Positions 8,422-17,741 of a DNA stretch of 64,000 nt are shown here, piece after piece. The notes below the pieces were generated by a model. That model searched no databases and was not told where the DNA came from. It saw only the letters and a program-made list of their open reading frames with translations. Position 1 is the first letter of the stretch; each line of letters starts with the position of its first letter. Source of the stretch: Photorhabdus noenieputensis (GTDB taxonomy: Bacteria > Pseudomonadota > Gammaproteobacteria > Enterobacterales > Enterobacteriaceae); contig NZ_RCWC01000020.1 of the NCBI RefSeq assembly GCF_018448935.1, positions 23,945 to 87,944 of the forward strand. Direction: 5' to 3'. Made by a program: the position numbers and the translations under genes.

Positions 8422-8984
8422 AGAATATAATATTCATACACCATTCTTATGTTTTTTCAAACAAGTCATTTAATGAATGAGAGATATTTCTCAGATGGAT
8501 AAATTAAATATCGCGAATAGTAATTAAATGTTATTTTTTACTATGATATTATTAGTATATATGTAATTTTTCTACCGGGATTACGAGTAAAAGCGATTAA
8601 ATAAAATTTAAGTTAAATAGCGTAATTTATATATGTATTTTATTGAGCAATTATTTTTAATTATTTAATTAATCAATAAAAACCGATGAAATATCTGTCA
8701 ATATAATCAAATAAAGTCGCCACGTGAATAATATGGCGAAGCATGTTGATGTAAAATTAACAATACAGCCTTAGGCGTTGTTATCTGAACACTCCTCTTA
8801 TTAGAGAATGCTATCTGTTCCCAAGGGCGACGATGCATTTTTGTACCAGACTTTCTTATCACTTTTTCAACAATAGCCAGAATTTGATAAAGACTGATTT
8901 CATATCAATTCGTTTATCGGCTCGAAATACGGTTTATCTCACTCCGACTTTCGATAATTTTTGACATTTTTACGAGATTAAATT
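8422..8984. other. Copy of the operon upstream region, then relic spacer
   Basis: 8422-8590 repeats the upstream region of the intact operon (6579-6800) with a gap. The rest is AT-rich with no credible gene. Confidence 0.5.
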
Positions 8985-9125
8985 ATGTATAAATTTTTTA
9001 ACGAAACCAACGATCAAATATAGTCACTAAATTCAGTATTGTTACACGAGAATTTATCATCATTTACTGTCCACGGTGAAACTTCTCGTTGTGACCAGAT
9101 TATTCAAGAGATGATTATGCACTAA
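8985..9125 (+). pseudogene. Short broken frame of unknown origin
   Basis: An ATG-started frame of 46 codons interrupted by a single in-frame TAG at codon 13. It reads MYKFFNETNDQI, then a stop, then SLNSVLLHENLSSFTVHGET and 13 more residues. The continuous, protein-like composition after the stop suggests a decayed gene fragment. I do not recognise the family. Confidence 0.25.
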
Positions 9126-9130
9126 TATAC

Positions 9131-9183
9131 GGCGGGATCTAATTCATTTTGTGTGGTTAATTCAGTTGCAAAAAACCAAATAA
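9131..9183 (+). repeat. Dispersed repeat, partner of 10903-10955
   Basis: About 50 bases containing CTCATTTTGTGTGGTTA-like sequence and a following CAGTTG(C/T)AAAAA block recur at 10903-10955 just left of the IS1595-type end. Probably an element terminus. Confidence 0.5.
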
Positions 9184-9201
9184 ATCTCAAAAAAACACCT
9201 T

Positions 9202-9307
9202 TGAATAAGATTCCAAAATAGTATTACATCTTATACTACTCATAATTTTATGTATAACAATGAGTTGAAGAAGGCCATGCGTAGCAGAATTATGAAACGT
9301 TATTTAA
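9202..9307 (+). repeat. Dispersed repeat, partner of 54909-55010
   Basis: About 100 bases beginning AAGATTCCAAAATAG and ending near CATGAAAC-like sequence recur at 54909-55010. In both places a copy of the 128-bp palindrome-ended repeat lies nearby. No convincing coding content on either strand. Confidence 0.55.
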
Positions 9308-9811
9308 TTCTATTGACAATAGAATTAAACTTCAAAGAACATTGTTTTATTATTTTTAATAAAAGTTAAATTTGACTTAATAAGCACCTTTTTCAGAAGG
9401 ACAGTTAGTTGTATTCAATCGGGTCAATTAATCATTAACAAAGAATTGAAAAGAAATCAGCTCGCAAAAAATATTATCTGAACAGGATCATATTTAATTG
9501 CTTTCTAGCTATTATTTTACGAATCAAGTCATGAAAATAATGCAATAAAAAATAGTGTAAAACAGAATTAATAAAAATAAAAAACGGGTATGATTAACGT
9601 TAGTTGAATGTAAAACACAATATCCCATGATGATTAAATTTAACAAAAAGCGAACGTTAAAAGTGACAAAAAGATCGTTAAAAATTTATACCAATTAAAC
9701 CAGAAACCCAAATAATGGTTTTTAATAAAAGTTTAAATGAGCTTGTCGTCGGTAGAGAGAATCCAAATGTCTTACTTGTGCGTAAGTGCAAAAATCATCT
9801 ACAGAGATGTA
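9308..9811. other. AT-rich spacer, nothing recognised
   Basis: Long AT-rich spacer without a credible open frame, RNA gene or repeat that I can identify. Confidence 0.4.
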
Positions 9812-9938
9812 TATACCCTATGGATTTCAAGATGCATCGCGACGGCAAGGGAGTGAATCCCCGGGAGCATAGATAACGATGTGACCGGGGTGAGCGAGTG
9901 CAGCCAACAAAGAGGCAACTTGAAAGATAACGGGTATA
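9812..9938 (-). repeat. Dispersed palindrome-ended repeat, copy 2
   Basis: Reverse-oriented copy of the 2627-2754 element, full length, about 80 bases downstream of the PAS-LuxR gene stop. A 73-codon frame across it (9795-10016) is a by-product of the repeat. Confidence 0.8.
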
Positions 9939-10018
9939 GGAACTTCTACGCTCTGAGACGTAGGGTTCTGCTAAGTAGAACCCTAATCGAATAGTGACGA
10001 CAACTATATTGCTCATTG

Positions 10019-10741
10019 TTATGCCAGAGGTATATAGGGGTTAGGGTTAATAAATCTAGTAGGAGCATAGTTATCATATCCTTTACCCCTGCAATATTCT
10101 TTTAACTGACTTAATGAATTTATCCCCATTTTTTGATAAATTATTTGTAGCCTACTTTGTACCGTTCTATATGAAATACCTAATCTTTTAGCTATATCTT
10201 TGGCGCTTAGTGATTGCAAAGCAAAAAATACTATATCGAACTCTCTATCAGTAAATAAATCAGTTGGTGTGCCAAAAGTTAATGAGTCGGGATGCCTATT
10301 GTTTTCAAAATGATACATGGAATAAATTTCAAGTTTTCTACCATGTCCAACAACCCCAATACATTTTCCATCCTTCATTAGTGGTGTAATATGGGCTAGA
10401 AATGGTTGGATAATTTTTTCTCTCCCGCCATAAATGAAAGTGTTTAGTACTGGAATGGTTTTTTGACTAGTCATTACGTTTTTATCATTAGCTTGTATAA
10501 TATCTGCAAACTCAGCCGATGGTGCTGGACATTCACTATCAAGCCTACCTTCTATGTTAAAACCCTTAGGAAGGCCACTGTAATAAAGCGTAGCATCATT
10601 AGCATAGACGAATCGAGATTCTTTGTCTTTTATAACCCAAAGATCGTTGCTGTTTTCCATATACGATATGAAGGCATCAAAACTTTTTGAATGAACATCT
10701 AGTTCCTTGTTTACAGAGAAACTCATAGTTTTATCTTTCAT
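10019..10741 (-). CDS. PAS4-LuxR orphan transcriptional regulator
   Basis: A 240-residue regulator with an N-terminal PAS-type sensor (region WVIKDKESRFVYANDATLYY, then HITPLMKDGKCIGVVGHGRK) and a C-terminal LuxR helix-turn-helix (LFTDREFDIVFFALQSLSAK, then DIAKRLGISYRTVQSRL near residues 165-205). No LuxI synthase is nearby. Photorhabdus genomes carry many such PAS4-LuxR solos, proposed to sense host or other signals. I chose the ATG at 10741 because GGGGGA precedes it at about six bases; an upstream ATG at 10792 would add 17 residues without a good ribosome site. It could regulate the neighbouring pathway operon, but nothing in the sequence proves it. Confidence 0.85.
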   Translation of the reverse strand: MKDKTMSFSVNKELDVHSKSFDAFISYMENSNDLWVIKDKESRFVYANDATLYYSGLPKGFNIEGRLDSECPAPSAEFADIIQANDKNVMTSQKTIPVLNTFIYGGREKIIQPFLAHITPLMKDGKCIGVVGHGRKLEIYSMYHFENNRHPDSLTFGTPTDLFTDREFDIVFFALQSLSAKDIAKRLGISYRTVQSRLQIIYQKMGINSLSQLKEYCRGKGYDNYAPTRFINPNPYIPLA

Positions 10742-10902
10742 AATTTCCCCCATCATGATTAAACTGTAATAACTTCCATGTGAGGTTATCACTTTTACAA
10801 TTCAACAAGTAGTTATATTTATGATTTTCAAACAATAATCTCTAGAAAAACCGTTTTTTATGATTAAATGCATTAGTTTACCTTGTGGTAAACTACAGGG
10901 AG

Positions 10903-10955
10903 GGATATAACTCATTTTGTGTGGTTACTTCAGTTGTAAAAAGCCAAATCAAAAA
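10903..10955 (+). repeat. Dispersed repeat, partner of 9131-9183
   Basis: See partner copy. It lies 12 bases left of the GGGGCTGTCCTAGATAACG end of the IS1595-type remnant. Confidence 0.5.
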
Positions 10956-10966
10956 ACATTCTTTAA

Positions 10967-11160
10967 GGGGCTGTCCTAGATAACGATTATATTTTTCCTT
11001 TAACTATTTGTTTTAGAATATGTAATTGGTCTTTTACACCTGGTGTATTAAATCTCCACTCACATTCCTTGAGAAAGAGCTCAAAATGCTCTTTTGAGAT
11101 GCCATTTCTGAGTTTTGATCCAAAAATATCTTCCATTCCAAGACATGGTAGCCTGATCTG
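10967..11160 (-). pseudogene. 3' remnant of an IS1595-family transposase
   Basis: The minus strand encodes GMEDIFGSKLRNGISKEHFE followed by LFLKECEWRFNTPG and about 16 more residues, which resembles the C-terminal end of IS1595-family transposases (SKEHFELFLKECEWRFN). It ends at the sequence GGGGCTGTCCTAGATAACG, which looks like the element's terminal repeat. The upstream coding part is missing; the open frame runs on into the unrelated repeat at 11177. Confidence 0.6.
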
Positions 11161-11176
11161 AAAATGACTATGGGAG

Positions 11177-11364
11177 CGATGGAATAGGAACGTAAAGTTC
11201 ATACTATGGTGTAACGAGGAACACTGCCACCTATACGGTACAGCGACATAATGGTAAGTATGTGGCAATTCTAGAAAAACATCAGACTTGTGTGAAACAG
11301 TTCAGAATGTCCATCTGCAATACTATTTCAAGGGATGCCGGAGATAGGCATCCCTTGAAATAGG
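11177..11364. repeat. Dispersed repeat with strong hairpin, partner of 569-705
   Basis: Homologous to 569-705. At its right end 11323-11339 and 11347-11363 form a perfect 17-bp inverted repeat around a 7-base loop (arm CTATTTCAAGGGATGCC). No thymine tract follows, so it is more like a miniature element or processed hairpin than a terminator. Confidence 0.6.
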
Positions 11365-11481
11365 ATGTATGAACTCAGACCTTTATTTGGCAGGTTATCC
11401 ACTCTAGTTTCGGTGCTTGTCAGATTATGCAAGCCAATGCACTAAACGGTTGTAACTTTTAGAGTAAACATAAAAACGACA

Positions 11482-11513
11482 AAAAGCCTTACAGCAGTCA
11501 CTGTAAGGCTTTT
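11482..11513 (-). terminator. Terminator of the tRNA-Pro transcript
   Basis: Perfect inverted repeat with arms AAAAGCCTTACAG and CTGTAAGGCTTTT. On the minus strand it is followed by T-rich sequence, about 50 bases after the tRNA. Confidence 0.8.
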
Positions 11514-11560
11514 CTATTTTCTTTAAGTCCGCGGCTTATTGACAGCCCCAAACCCTAAAT

Positions 11561-11637
11561 TGGTCGGCGAGAGAGGATTCGAACCTCCGACCCACTGGTC
11601 CCAAACCAGTTGCGCTACCAAGCTGCGCTACTCGCCG
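11561..11637 (-). tRNA. tRNA-Pro (TGG anticodon)
   Basis: A 77-nt cloverleaf on the minus strand starting CGGCGAGTAGCGCAGC and ending in an encoded CCA. The acceptor stem CGGCGAG pairs with CTCGCCG, the T arm is GGTTCGAATCC, and the anticodon loop CTGGTTTGGGACCAG carries TGG. It is near-identical to the enterobacterial proM product. Confidence 0.95.
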
Positions 11638-11861
11638 AAAACGAGCCGAATCTTACTGCGCTCGCTACAGGCCGTCAATACCTTTTTGATAATCATAGGT
11701 TAGTTGCTGATAAAAACAACTGAAACTCAGTTATGTCGCACTTTCTCACGGATTTCACAGAAATACGTCATTAGGTAAAAAAATAATGTTGTAGCTAAAT
11801 CTGGACTTTCTTTTTCCTAACTAAGTTATTTTAACCTGCTACCCAGCGCACCTAGAAAGGT

Positions 11862-12134
11862 TTATTCATCAAATAGGTCAGAATGTCTTCCTGTTCGTTC
11901 AAACCTAACAACATCACCAACTACTTTGTAAATCAACAACCAGTCAGGCTCAATGTGAGCATCACGAAACTCCTTCCATTCACCACGGAGAAGATGATCC
12001 TGATAGTTAGCAGGCAATGGTCTATTATCAATCAACAAACTCATTAGGACCTTAAGTTTGTTCATATCCTTGCCACGTTTTTGTGCGGATTTCACATCAC
12101 GCTTAAATTGACTTGAATATCTTGGCTGGCACAT
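11862..12134 (-). CDS. yafQ: YafQ-family mRNA interferase toxin
   Basis: A 90-residue RelE-superfamily toxin. YafQ-type residues are visible: the DHLLRGEW segment, RDAHIEPDWLLIYKV with the histidine, aspartate and tryptophan used in ribosome-dependent mRNA cutting, and the C-terminal RTGRHSDLF with its histidine and phenylalanine. The start overlaps the antitoxin stop by one base (TGATG), the usual coupled arrangement. It lies downstream of glyS, between the glyS operon and tRNA-Pro. Confidence 0.9.
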   Translation of the reverse strand: MCQPRYSSQFKRDVKSAQKRGKDMNKLKVLMSLLIDNRPLPANYQDHLLRGEWKEFRDAHIEPDWLLIYKVVGDVVRFERTGRHSDLFDE

Positions 12135-12394
12135 CAGATACCAAGCTGATCGAATAAATCGTCAGCATCCTTTGCTTGATGAATGTCTTCACCACGATCA
12201 CTCTTAGCCAAAGTTTCGGCAGTCAATTTATTAGGTACTCTCATTTCAAACGGTAATGCTTTTTCCTTCGCAACTTTAGTCAAGGTGATACGCACTAGAT
12301 CAGATATGGTTAACCCCATACCAGCCAAAACCTCGGTAGCTTCTGCTTTTAATGTCTCATCGATTCTTGCCCGAACAAATGCACTTGCAGCCAT
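12134..12394 (-). CDS. dinJ: DinJ-family antitoxin
   Basis: An 86-residue RelB/DinJ antitoxin with an N-terminal ribbon-helix-helix (SAFVRARIDETLKAEATEVL, then GMGLTISDLVRITLTKVAKE) and an acidic C-terminal toxin-neutralising tail (DADDLFDQLGI). It is first in the pair with yafQ, as usual for autoregulated type II systems. Confidence 0.9.
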   Translation of the reverse strand: MAASAFVRARIDETLKAEATEVLAGMGLTISDLVRITLTKVAKEKALPFEMRVPNKLTAETLAKSDRGEDIHQAKDADDLFDQLGI

Positions 12395-12412
12395 AAATCC
12401 CCCTTTTAATTT

Positions 12413-12441
12413 ATAAATAAAACGTAGCTCGAATGAGCTAC
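12413..12441 (-). terminator. Likely glyS terminator
   Basis: On the minus strand GTAGCTC-ATTC-GAGCTAC is followed by GTTTTATTTAT. It lies about 70 bases beyond the glyS stop and just upstream of dinJ. A second 8-bp inverted repeat (TTCCGGCT/AGCCGGAA) lies between it and the stop. Confidence 0.5.
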
Positions 12442-12513
12442 AAAATCAAGGTTAGAGGTATTAAGTTCCGGCTATCGCATTTCACAACAGCCGGAATTGA
12501 CTATTTCAGATTA

Positions 12514-14583
12514 CTATTGCAGTAACGAAATATCAGCAACTCTCAGGAATAGGTCACGCAATTCACTTAACAGGGTTAAGCGATTTATTCGCACCTGTAA
12601 GTCTTCATCCATCACCATCACATTGTCAAAGAAAGCATCGACAGCTTCACGCAAAGATGCCAACTCAACCAACGCTTCCTGATAGCATCCTTGAGCAAAT
12701 AAAGGTGCCAGCTTATCCTGTAAAGCCACCAGATGTGTTGCTAGTTTCACCTCTTCTGGCGCTTTCAGCGCGGAAACATCTACCTTCTCGTTCAATGTCT
12801 CTTCTGATTTCGCCAGAATGTTAGAAACACGCTTATTCGCTGCGGCTAACGCTGCGGCTTCATCCAGTGTACGGAAGTGAGTCACCGCTTTAACACGAGC
12901 ATCGAAATCAGCAGGCTGCGTCGGACGACGTGCTAATACTGCCTGAATGGTATCAACGCCGTAACCTTGCTCCTGATACCAAGCACGGAAACGGCCAAGC
13001 ATAAACTCCACCACATCATCCGTAACCTTGCTATTCGTTAGCTTGTCGCCATACAGGCGAACCGCTTCTTCTGTCAGTGTCTGCAAATCCAGCGGCAGTT
13101 TTTTCTCAACGATAATACGCAGAGCACCCAACGCAGCACGACGCAACGCAAACGGATCTTTATCGCCTTTCGGATGCTGACCAATACCAAAAATACCCGC
13201 CAGAGTATCCATTTTGTCAGCAATCGCTAACGCACAAGAAACGCCAGTAGAAGGCAGTTCGTCCCCCGCAAAACGCGGCTGATATTGCTCATTCAATGCC
13301 AGAGCAACATCCTCTGCTTCACCATCATGACGGGCGTAATGCATTCCCATCACACCTTGTGTATCAGTGAACTCAAATACCATGTTGGTCATCAAGTCAC
13401 ATTTAGACAATAAACCAGCACGGGTAGCATGATTTACATCAGCGCCGATTTTTTCTGCAATCCAACCGGCCAACGCCTGAATACGATCCGTTTTATCACG
13501 CAAAGTACCAAGTTGTTTCTGGAACAAAACCGTCTCCAGACGAGGTAAATTATCTTCCAGACGCTGTTTACGATCCGTCTTAAAGAAGAATTCCGCGTCA
13601 GCCAAGCGTGGACGGACCACCTTTTCGTTACCGTCAATGATTTGCTGTGGATCAGAAGATTCAATGTTGGCAACAAAAATAAAGTTCGCCATCAGCTTGC
13701 CGGCACTATCGTAAACCGGGAAGTATTTTTGGTCACCTTTCATGGTGTAAACCAACGCTTCTGACGGCACAGCAAGGAATTTCTCTTCAAATTTCGCCGT
13801 CAGCACAACCGGCCATTCAACCAATGAAGTGACTTCTTCCAGCAGGCTGTCACTGATATCAGCAACGCCACCCAACTTAATCGCGGCCTGTTCTACATCT
13901 TGCTTAATGAGTGCCTTACGGATTGTATAATCTGCAATCACTTTACCGCGTTGCTGCAAAATCGCTGGATATTGTTCCGCGTCATCAATCGTAAACTCAG
14001 ATTCACCCATAAAGTGGTGACCACGAATAACACGTGCGGATTTAATACCCAGAATTTCGCCTTCAATCAGTTCATCGCCAAACAACATGGTAACGGTATG
14101 AACCGGTCGAACAAACTGAGTCTCTTTATCGCTCCAACGCATCAGTTTAGGAATTGGCAACTTACTCAGCGCCTGATTGACCATACCCGCCAATAGCTCT
14201 TTTGCACCGAGGCCCTTAACCAGCGCGCGATACAATAGCCATTCGCCTTTATCTGTCACTAAACGTTCAGCCTGAGCAGCCGTGATACCACAACCGCGAG
14301 CCCAACCTTCCGCCGCTTTTGTCGGTTTACCCTCAGCATCAAATGCTTGAGCAATCGCCGGACCGCGTTTTTCTACTTCACGATCAGCTTGAGCCTTATC
14401 CAGATTAGCAACTTTCAGTGCCAAACGGCGCGGCGCGGCAAACCAACTCACTTCACCATACGCCAAATTCGCGTTATCCAATTCCGCCGCAAAATTAGCA
14501 GCAAATGCTTCAGCTAATGAACGAAGAGCCTTCGGCGGCAACTCTTCTGTGCCGATTTCCACCAGGAAAGTCTGTTGAGTCAT
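12514..14583 (-). CDS. glyS: Glycine-tRNA ligase beta subunit
   Basis: A 689-residue GlyS, the large subunit of the alpha2-beta2 bacterial glycyl-tRNA synthetase, responsible mainly for tRNA binding. It begins [20 protein letters not shown] as in enterobacterial GlyS and is full length, ending with the C-terminal anticodon-binding region ([20 protein letters not shown]). It starts 9 bases after glyQ, forming the conserved glyQS operon. Confidence 0.98.
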   Translation of the reverse strand: MTQQTFLVEIGTEELPPKALRSLAEAFAANFAAELDNANLAYGEVSWFAAPRRLALKVANLDKAQADREVEKRGPAIAQAFDAEGKPTKAAEGWARGCGITAAQAERLVTDKGEWLLYRALVKGLGAKELLAGMVNQALSKLPIPKLMRWSDKETQFVRPVHTVTMLFGDELIEGEILGIKSARVIRGHHFMGESEFTIDDAEQYPAILQQRGKVIADYTIRKALIKQDVEQAAIKLGGVADISDSLLEEVTSLVEWPVVLTAKFEEKFLAVPSEALVYTMKGDQKYFPVYDSAGKLMANFIFVANIESSDPQQIIDGNEKVVRPRLADAEFFFKTDRKQRLEDNLPRLETVLFQKQLGTLRDKTDRIQALAGWIAEKIGADVNHATRAGLLSKCDLMTNMVFEFTDTQGVMGMHYARHDGEAEDVALALNEQYQPRFAGDELPSTGVSCALAIADKMDTLAGIFGIGQHPKGDKDPFALRRAALGALRIIVEKKLPLDLQTLTEEAVRLYGDKLTNSKVTDDVVEFMLGRFRAWYQEQGYGVDTIQAVLARRPTQPADFDARVKAVTHFRTLDEAAALAAANKRVSNILAKSEETLNEKVDVSALKAPEEVKLATHLVALQDKLAPLFAQGCYQEALVELASLREAVDAFFDNVMVMDEDLQVRINRLTLLSELRDLFLRVADISLLQ

Positions 14584-14592
14584 GACAGCCTC

Positions 14593-15507
14593 TTAGTTCT
14601 GATTCTTGTTACACATAGGGAAGCCTAACGCCTCGCGGGAGGCATAATAAGCTTCGGCAACAGCTTTGGTCAGGGTACGGATACGCAGGATATAACGCTG
14701 ACGTTCAGTCACCGAGATAGCTTTACGGGCATCCAGCAAGTTGAATGTATGGCCCGCTTTGAGAATACGTTCATAAGCTGGCAACGGTAGCGGCGTTTCT
14801 AACGCCAGCAGGTCCTGAGCCTCTTTTTCATATTGTTCGAAGCAGGTAAACAGGAAATCGACATCCGCATGTTCAAAGTTATAGGTGGATTGTTCCACTT
14901 CATTTTGGTGGTAAATATCGCCATAGGTGGTTCTACCCAGAGGACCATCGCTCCAAACCAGATCGTAAACACTGTCTACGCCTTGGATATACATTGCCAG
15001 ACGTTCAAGACCGTAAGTAATCTCACCAGTGACAGGCTTACACTCAAGGCCGCCTACCTGTTGGAAGTAAGTAAACTGAGTCACTTCCATCCCGTTAAGC
15101 CACACTTCCCAACCCAATCCCCAAGCGCCTAACGTTGGGTTTTCCCAGTTATCTTCAACAAAACGGATGTCATGAACTGTTGGATCTAATCCTAGCTCTT
15201 TCAGAGAGCCCAGATATAGCTCCTGAATATTGTCTGGGGATGGTTTAATAATGACTTGAAACTGATAGTAATGTTGTAAACGGTTAGGGTTTTCACCATA
15301 ACGGCCATCTGTCGGACGACGGGAAGGTTGCACATAAGCGGCGGCAATTGGCTCGGGGCCAAGTGCACGCAAGCAAGTTATTGGATGAGAAGTACCCGCA
15401 CCGACTTCCATGTCCAGTGGTTGGACAATGGTACAGCCCTGGCGCGCCCAATAATCCTGTAATGTCAGGATCAGCCCCTGAAAGGTCTTGGTATCAAACT
15501 TTTGCAT
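14593..15507 (-). CDS. glyQ: Glycine-tRNA ligase alpha subunit
   Basis: A 304-residue GlyQ, the class II catalytic subunit. Conserved stretches include [20 protein letters not shown] at the N-terminus and [20 protein letters not shown]. It makes glycyl-adenylate and, with GlyS, charges tRNA-Gly. First gene of the operon; divergent from tag across about 195 bases. Confidence 0.98.
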   Translation of the reverse strand: MQKFDTKTFQGLILTLQDYWARQGCTIVQPLDMEVGAGTSHPITCLRALGPEPIAAAYVQPSRRPTDGRYGENPNRLQHYYQFQVIIKPSPDNIQELYLGSLKELGLDPTVHDIRFVEDNWENPTLGAWGLGWEVWLNGMEVTQFTYFQQVGGLECKPVTGEITYGLERLAMYIQGVDSVYDLVWSDGPLGRTTYGDIYHQNEVEQSTYNFEHADVDFLFTCFEQYEKEAQDLLALETPLPLPAYERILKAGHTFNLLDARKAISVTERQRYILRIRTLTKAVAEAYYASREALGFPMCNKNQN

Positions 15508-15702
15508 GTTAGATCCGCACGCGATACATATGAATTTGAAAGGAAGCTGGTCAGTATACCCTTTGACTTTAAGATATACAGCCCTGAATTCGCTCTTAAT
15601 TTCGCCTTGAAATAAAAAAATCTCAATTTGGTTATTTTACTTGTATATCTATACAGTTAAGGTACTGTCAATGACCAACCACTGATACCGAAAATAACGA
15701 TT

Positions 15703-16275
15703 ATGGAATTAACACGTATGGAATTAACACGCTGCCATTGGGTTACCTCTGATCCGGAATATCTGGCTTATCATGACAATGAATGGGGAAAGCCGCTAAA
15801 AGATAGCCAAAAGTTGTTTGAAATGATCTGCCTGGAAGGGCAACAATCTGGGCTATCATGGCTGACTATTCTGAAAAAACGCGAAGGTTATCGTAAATGT
15901 TTTCATCAGTTTGATCCGGCCAAAATTGCTGTCATGGATGAAAACGATGTAGAACGGCTGATGCTTGATCCCACTATTATCCGTAACCGCACCAAAATTA
16001 ACGCTATTATTAACAATGCACGAGCCTATCTTAAGATGCAGCAGCAAGGAGAGGAATTCAGCACTTTTATCTGGCGCTTCGTCGATGACAACCCCATTAT
16101 TAATCAGTGGGAAACGATCACTGAGGTACCGGTAAAAACAGAGATTTCAGAGGCGTTATCGCAAGCGCTGAAAAAGAGGGGATTCAAATTCATTGGCAGC
16201 ACCACTTGCTATGCATTTATGCAAGCTACCGGTTTGGTCAATGACCATATAATAAACTGTTTATGTAGAAAATAA
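15703..16275 (+). CDS. tag: 3-methyladenine DNA glycosylase I
   Basis: A 190-residue Tag, the constitutive base-excision enzyme that removes 3-methyladenine. It matches E. coli Tag across its length: YHDNEWGKPLKDSQKLFEMI, then CLEGQQSGLSWLTILKKRE, and a C-terminal NDHIINCLC. The N-terminal cysteine, the histidine of YHDNEW and the C-terminal histidine/cysteine fit the zinc site known in Tag. The first ten codons are an exact protein-level doubling (MELTRMELTR) from a 15-bp tandem repeat at 15703-15732. Either ATG could start translation; the second gives a protein closer to the usual length. Confidence 0.95.
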   Translation: MELTRMELTRCHWVTSDPEYLAYHDNEWGKPLKDSQKLFEMICLEGQQSGLSWLTILKKREGYRKCFHQFDPAKIAVMDENDVERLMLDPTIIRNRTKINAIINNARAYLKMQQQGEEFSTFIWRFVDDNPIINQWETITEVPVKTEISEALSQALKKRGFKFIGSTTCYAFMQATGLVNDHIINCLCRK

Positions 16276-16439
16276 ATTCAGTGAATTACTATCGCACTTA
16301 AGATTAAAATGAATAATAAAGCTGGATATTAACCAAACATTCAGTTCTTTATTTTAAATGCTAAATTAAACGCAATATTAAATAACTAATAGTCATAACT
16401 TTCCAGATTGCACCCCAATAGTGCGCGGAGTATGGTGTT

Positions 16440-17741
16440 ATGTCTCTTATTCTTATTCCTAACAACACACCGACAACGAACGTGGCTATGATTTTTTCTC
16501 AATTTGGTAACAAATTCACACAAGATGCAGGCATCACCCGCCTGATGAATGACCTTAATCAAGGGTTGAGGACGCCCGGTGCAATTATGCTTGGCGGTGG
16601 CAACCCGGCACATATCCCGGAAATGGATGACTATTTTCAGCAACTACTGACAGAGATGGTCGCCAACGGCCAACTCACTGACACGCTATGCAACTATGAT
16701 GGACCTCAAGGAAAGGATACCTTGATTCAAGCATTAGCAGAGATGTTGCGCGAAAAATTGGGTTGGGAGATTGGTACACAAAATATTGCCCTGACCAATG
16801 GCAGCCAAAGTGCGTTCTTCTATCTATTTAACCTGCTGGCTGGACGCGGAGAAGATGGCTCTGTCCGCAAGGTGCTATTTCCACTAGCACCGGAATATAT
16901 TGGTTATTCTGATTCAGGGCTAGATGAAGGCTTATTTGTTGCCAATAAACCCAATATTGAATTATTGCCAGAAGGCCAATTCAAATATCATGTTGATTTT
17001 GACCATCTAAATATTACCGAAGATATTGGCCTGATCTGTGTTTCTCGCCCAACCAACCCAACGGGTAACGTTATCACTGATGAAGAATTACAACGGTTAG
17101 ATTATCTGGCTCAACAACACCAGATTCCATTACTCATTGATAATGCTTATGGCGTGCCATTCCCAGGTATTATTTTTAGTGAAGCTACACCATTGTGGAA
17201 TCCCAATATTATTCTGTGCATGAGTTTATCCAAATTAGGCTTGCCGGGTTCACGCTGCGGAATCATCATCGCTAACGAGAAAATCATCAATGCCGTCAGT
17301 AATATGAATGGCATCATCAGCCTTGCGCCGGGCGGTGTGGGCCCCTCAATGGCATTGGAAATGATCCGTCGTAATGACTTGCTTCGTTTGTCACAAGAAA
17401 TTATCCGCCCATTCTATCAACAACGGGTTCAGGACGTGATTCAGATTATCCGTCGTTATCTGCCGACAGAACTTTGCCTTATCCATAAACCAGAAGGTGC
17501 CATTTTTCTGTGGCTGTGGTTTAAAAATTTGCCGATAACCACAGAAATGCTTTATCAAAGACTGAAAAAGCGTGGTGTGTTAATGGTTCCAGGTCACTAT
17601 TTCTTCCCCGGACTGGAACAAGACTGGCCGCATACTCATGAATGCATGCGTATGAATTATGTCCCTGATCCGGAAAGTATTGCCAAAGGGATTGCGATTC
17701 TGGCGGAAGAAATTAAATTAGCACATCAGCAAGCAGCCTGA
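16440..17741 (+). CDS. avtA: Valine-pyruvate aminotransferase
   Basis: A 433-residue class I/II aminotransferase with strong similarity to E. coli AvtA, which swaps amino groups between alanine, 2-aminobutyrate and 2-ketoisovalerate in valine synthesis. Visible features are RTPGAIMLGGGNPAHIPEM, the SRPTNPTGNVITDEEL loop and the PLP lysine in SLSKLGLPGSRCG. The ATG at 16440 has GGAG about 10 bases upstream. The E. coli protein corresponds to a start at 16488 (MIFSQFGNKF), so the first 16 residues may be an extension or the start may be internal. Confidence 0.93.
   Translation: MSLILIPNNTPTTNVAMIFSQFGNKFTQDAGITRLMNDLNQGLRTPGAIMLGGGNPAHIPEMDDYFQQLLTEMVANGQLTDTLCNYDGPQGKDTLIQALAEMLREKLGWEIGTQNIALTNGSQSAFFYLFNLLAGRGEDGSVRKVLFPLAPEYIGYSDSGLDEGLFVANKPNIELLPEGQFKYHVDFDHLNITEDIGLICVSRPTNPTGNVITDEELQRLDYLAQQHQIPLLIDNAYGVPFPGIIFSEATPLWNPNIILCMSLSKLGLPGSRCGIIIANEKIINAVSNMNGIISLAPGGVGPSMALEMIRRNDLLRLSQEIIRPFYQQRVQDVIQIIRRYLPTELCLIHKPEGAIFLWLWFKNLPITTEMLYQRLKKRGVLMVPGHYFFPGLEQDWPHTHECMRMNYVPDPESIAKGIAILAEEIKLAHQQAA

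Noticed and set aside
16386..16643. 85-codon minus-strand frame across the avtA start
   Set aside because: Overlaps conserved avtA coding sequence; no support.
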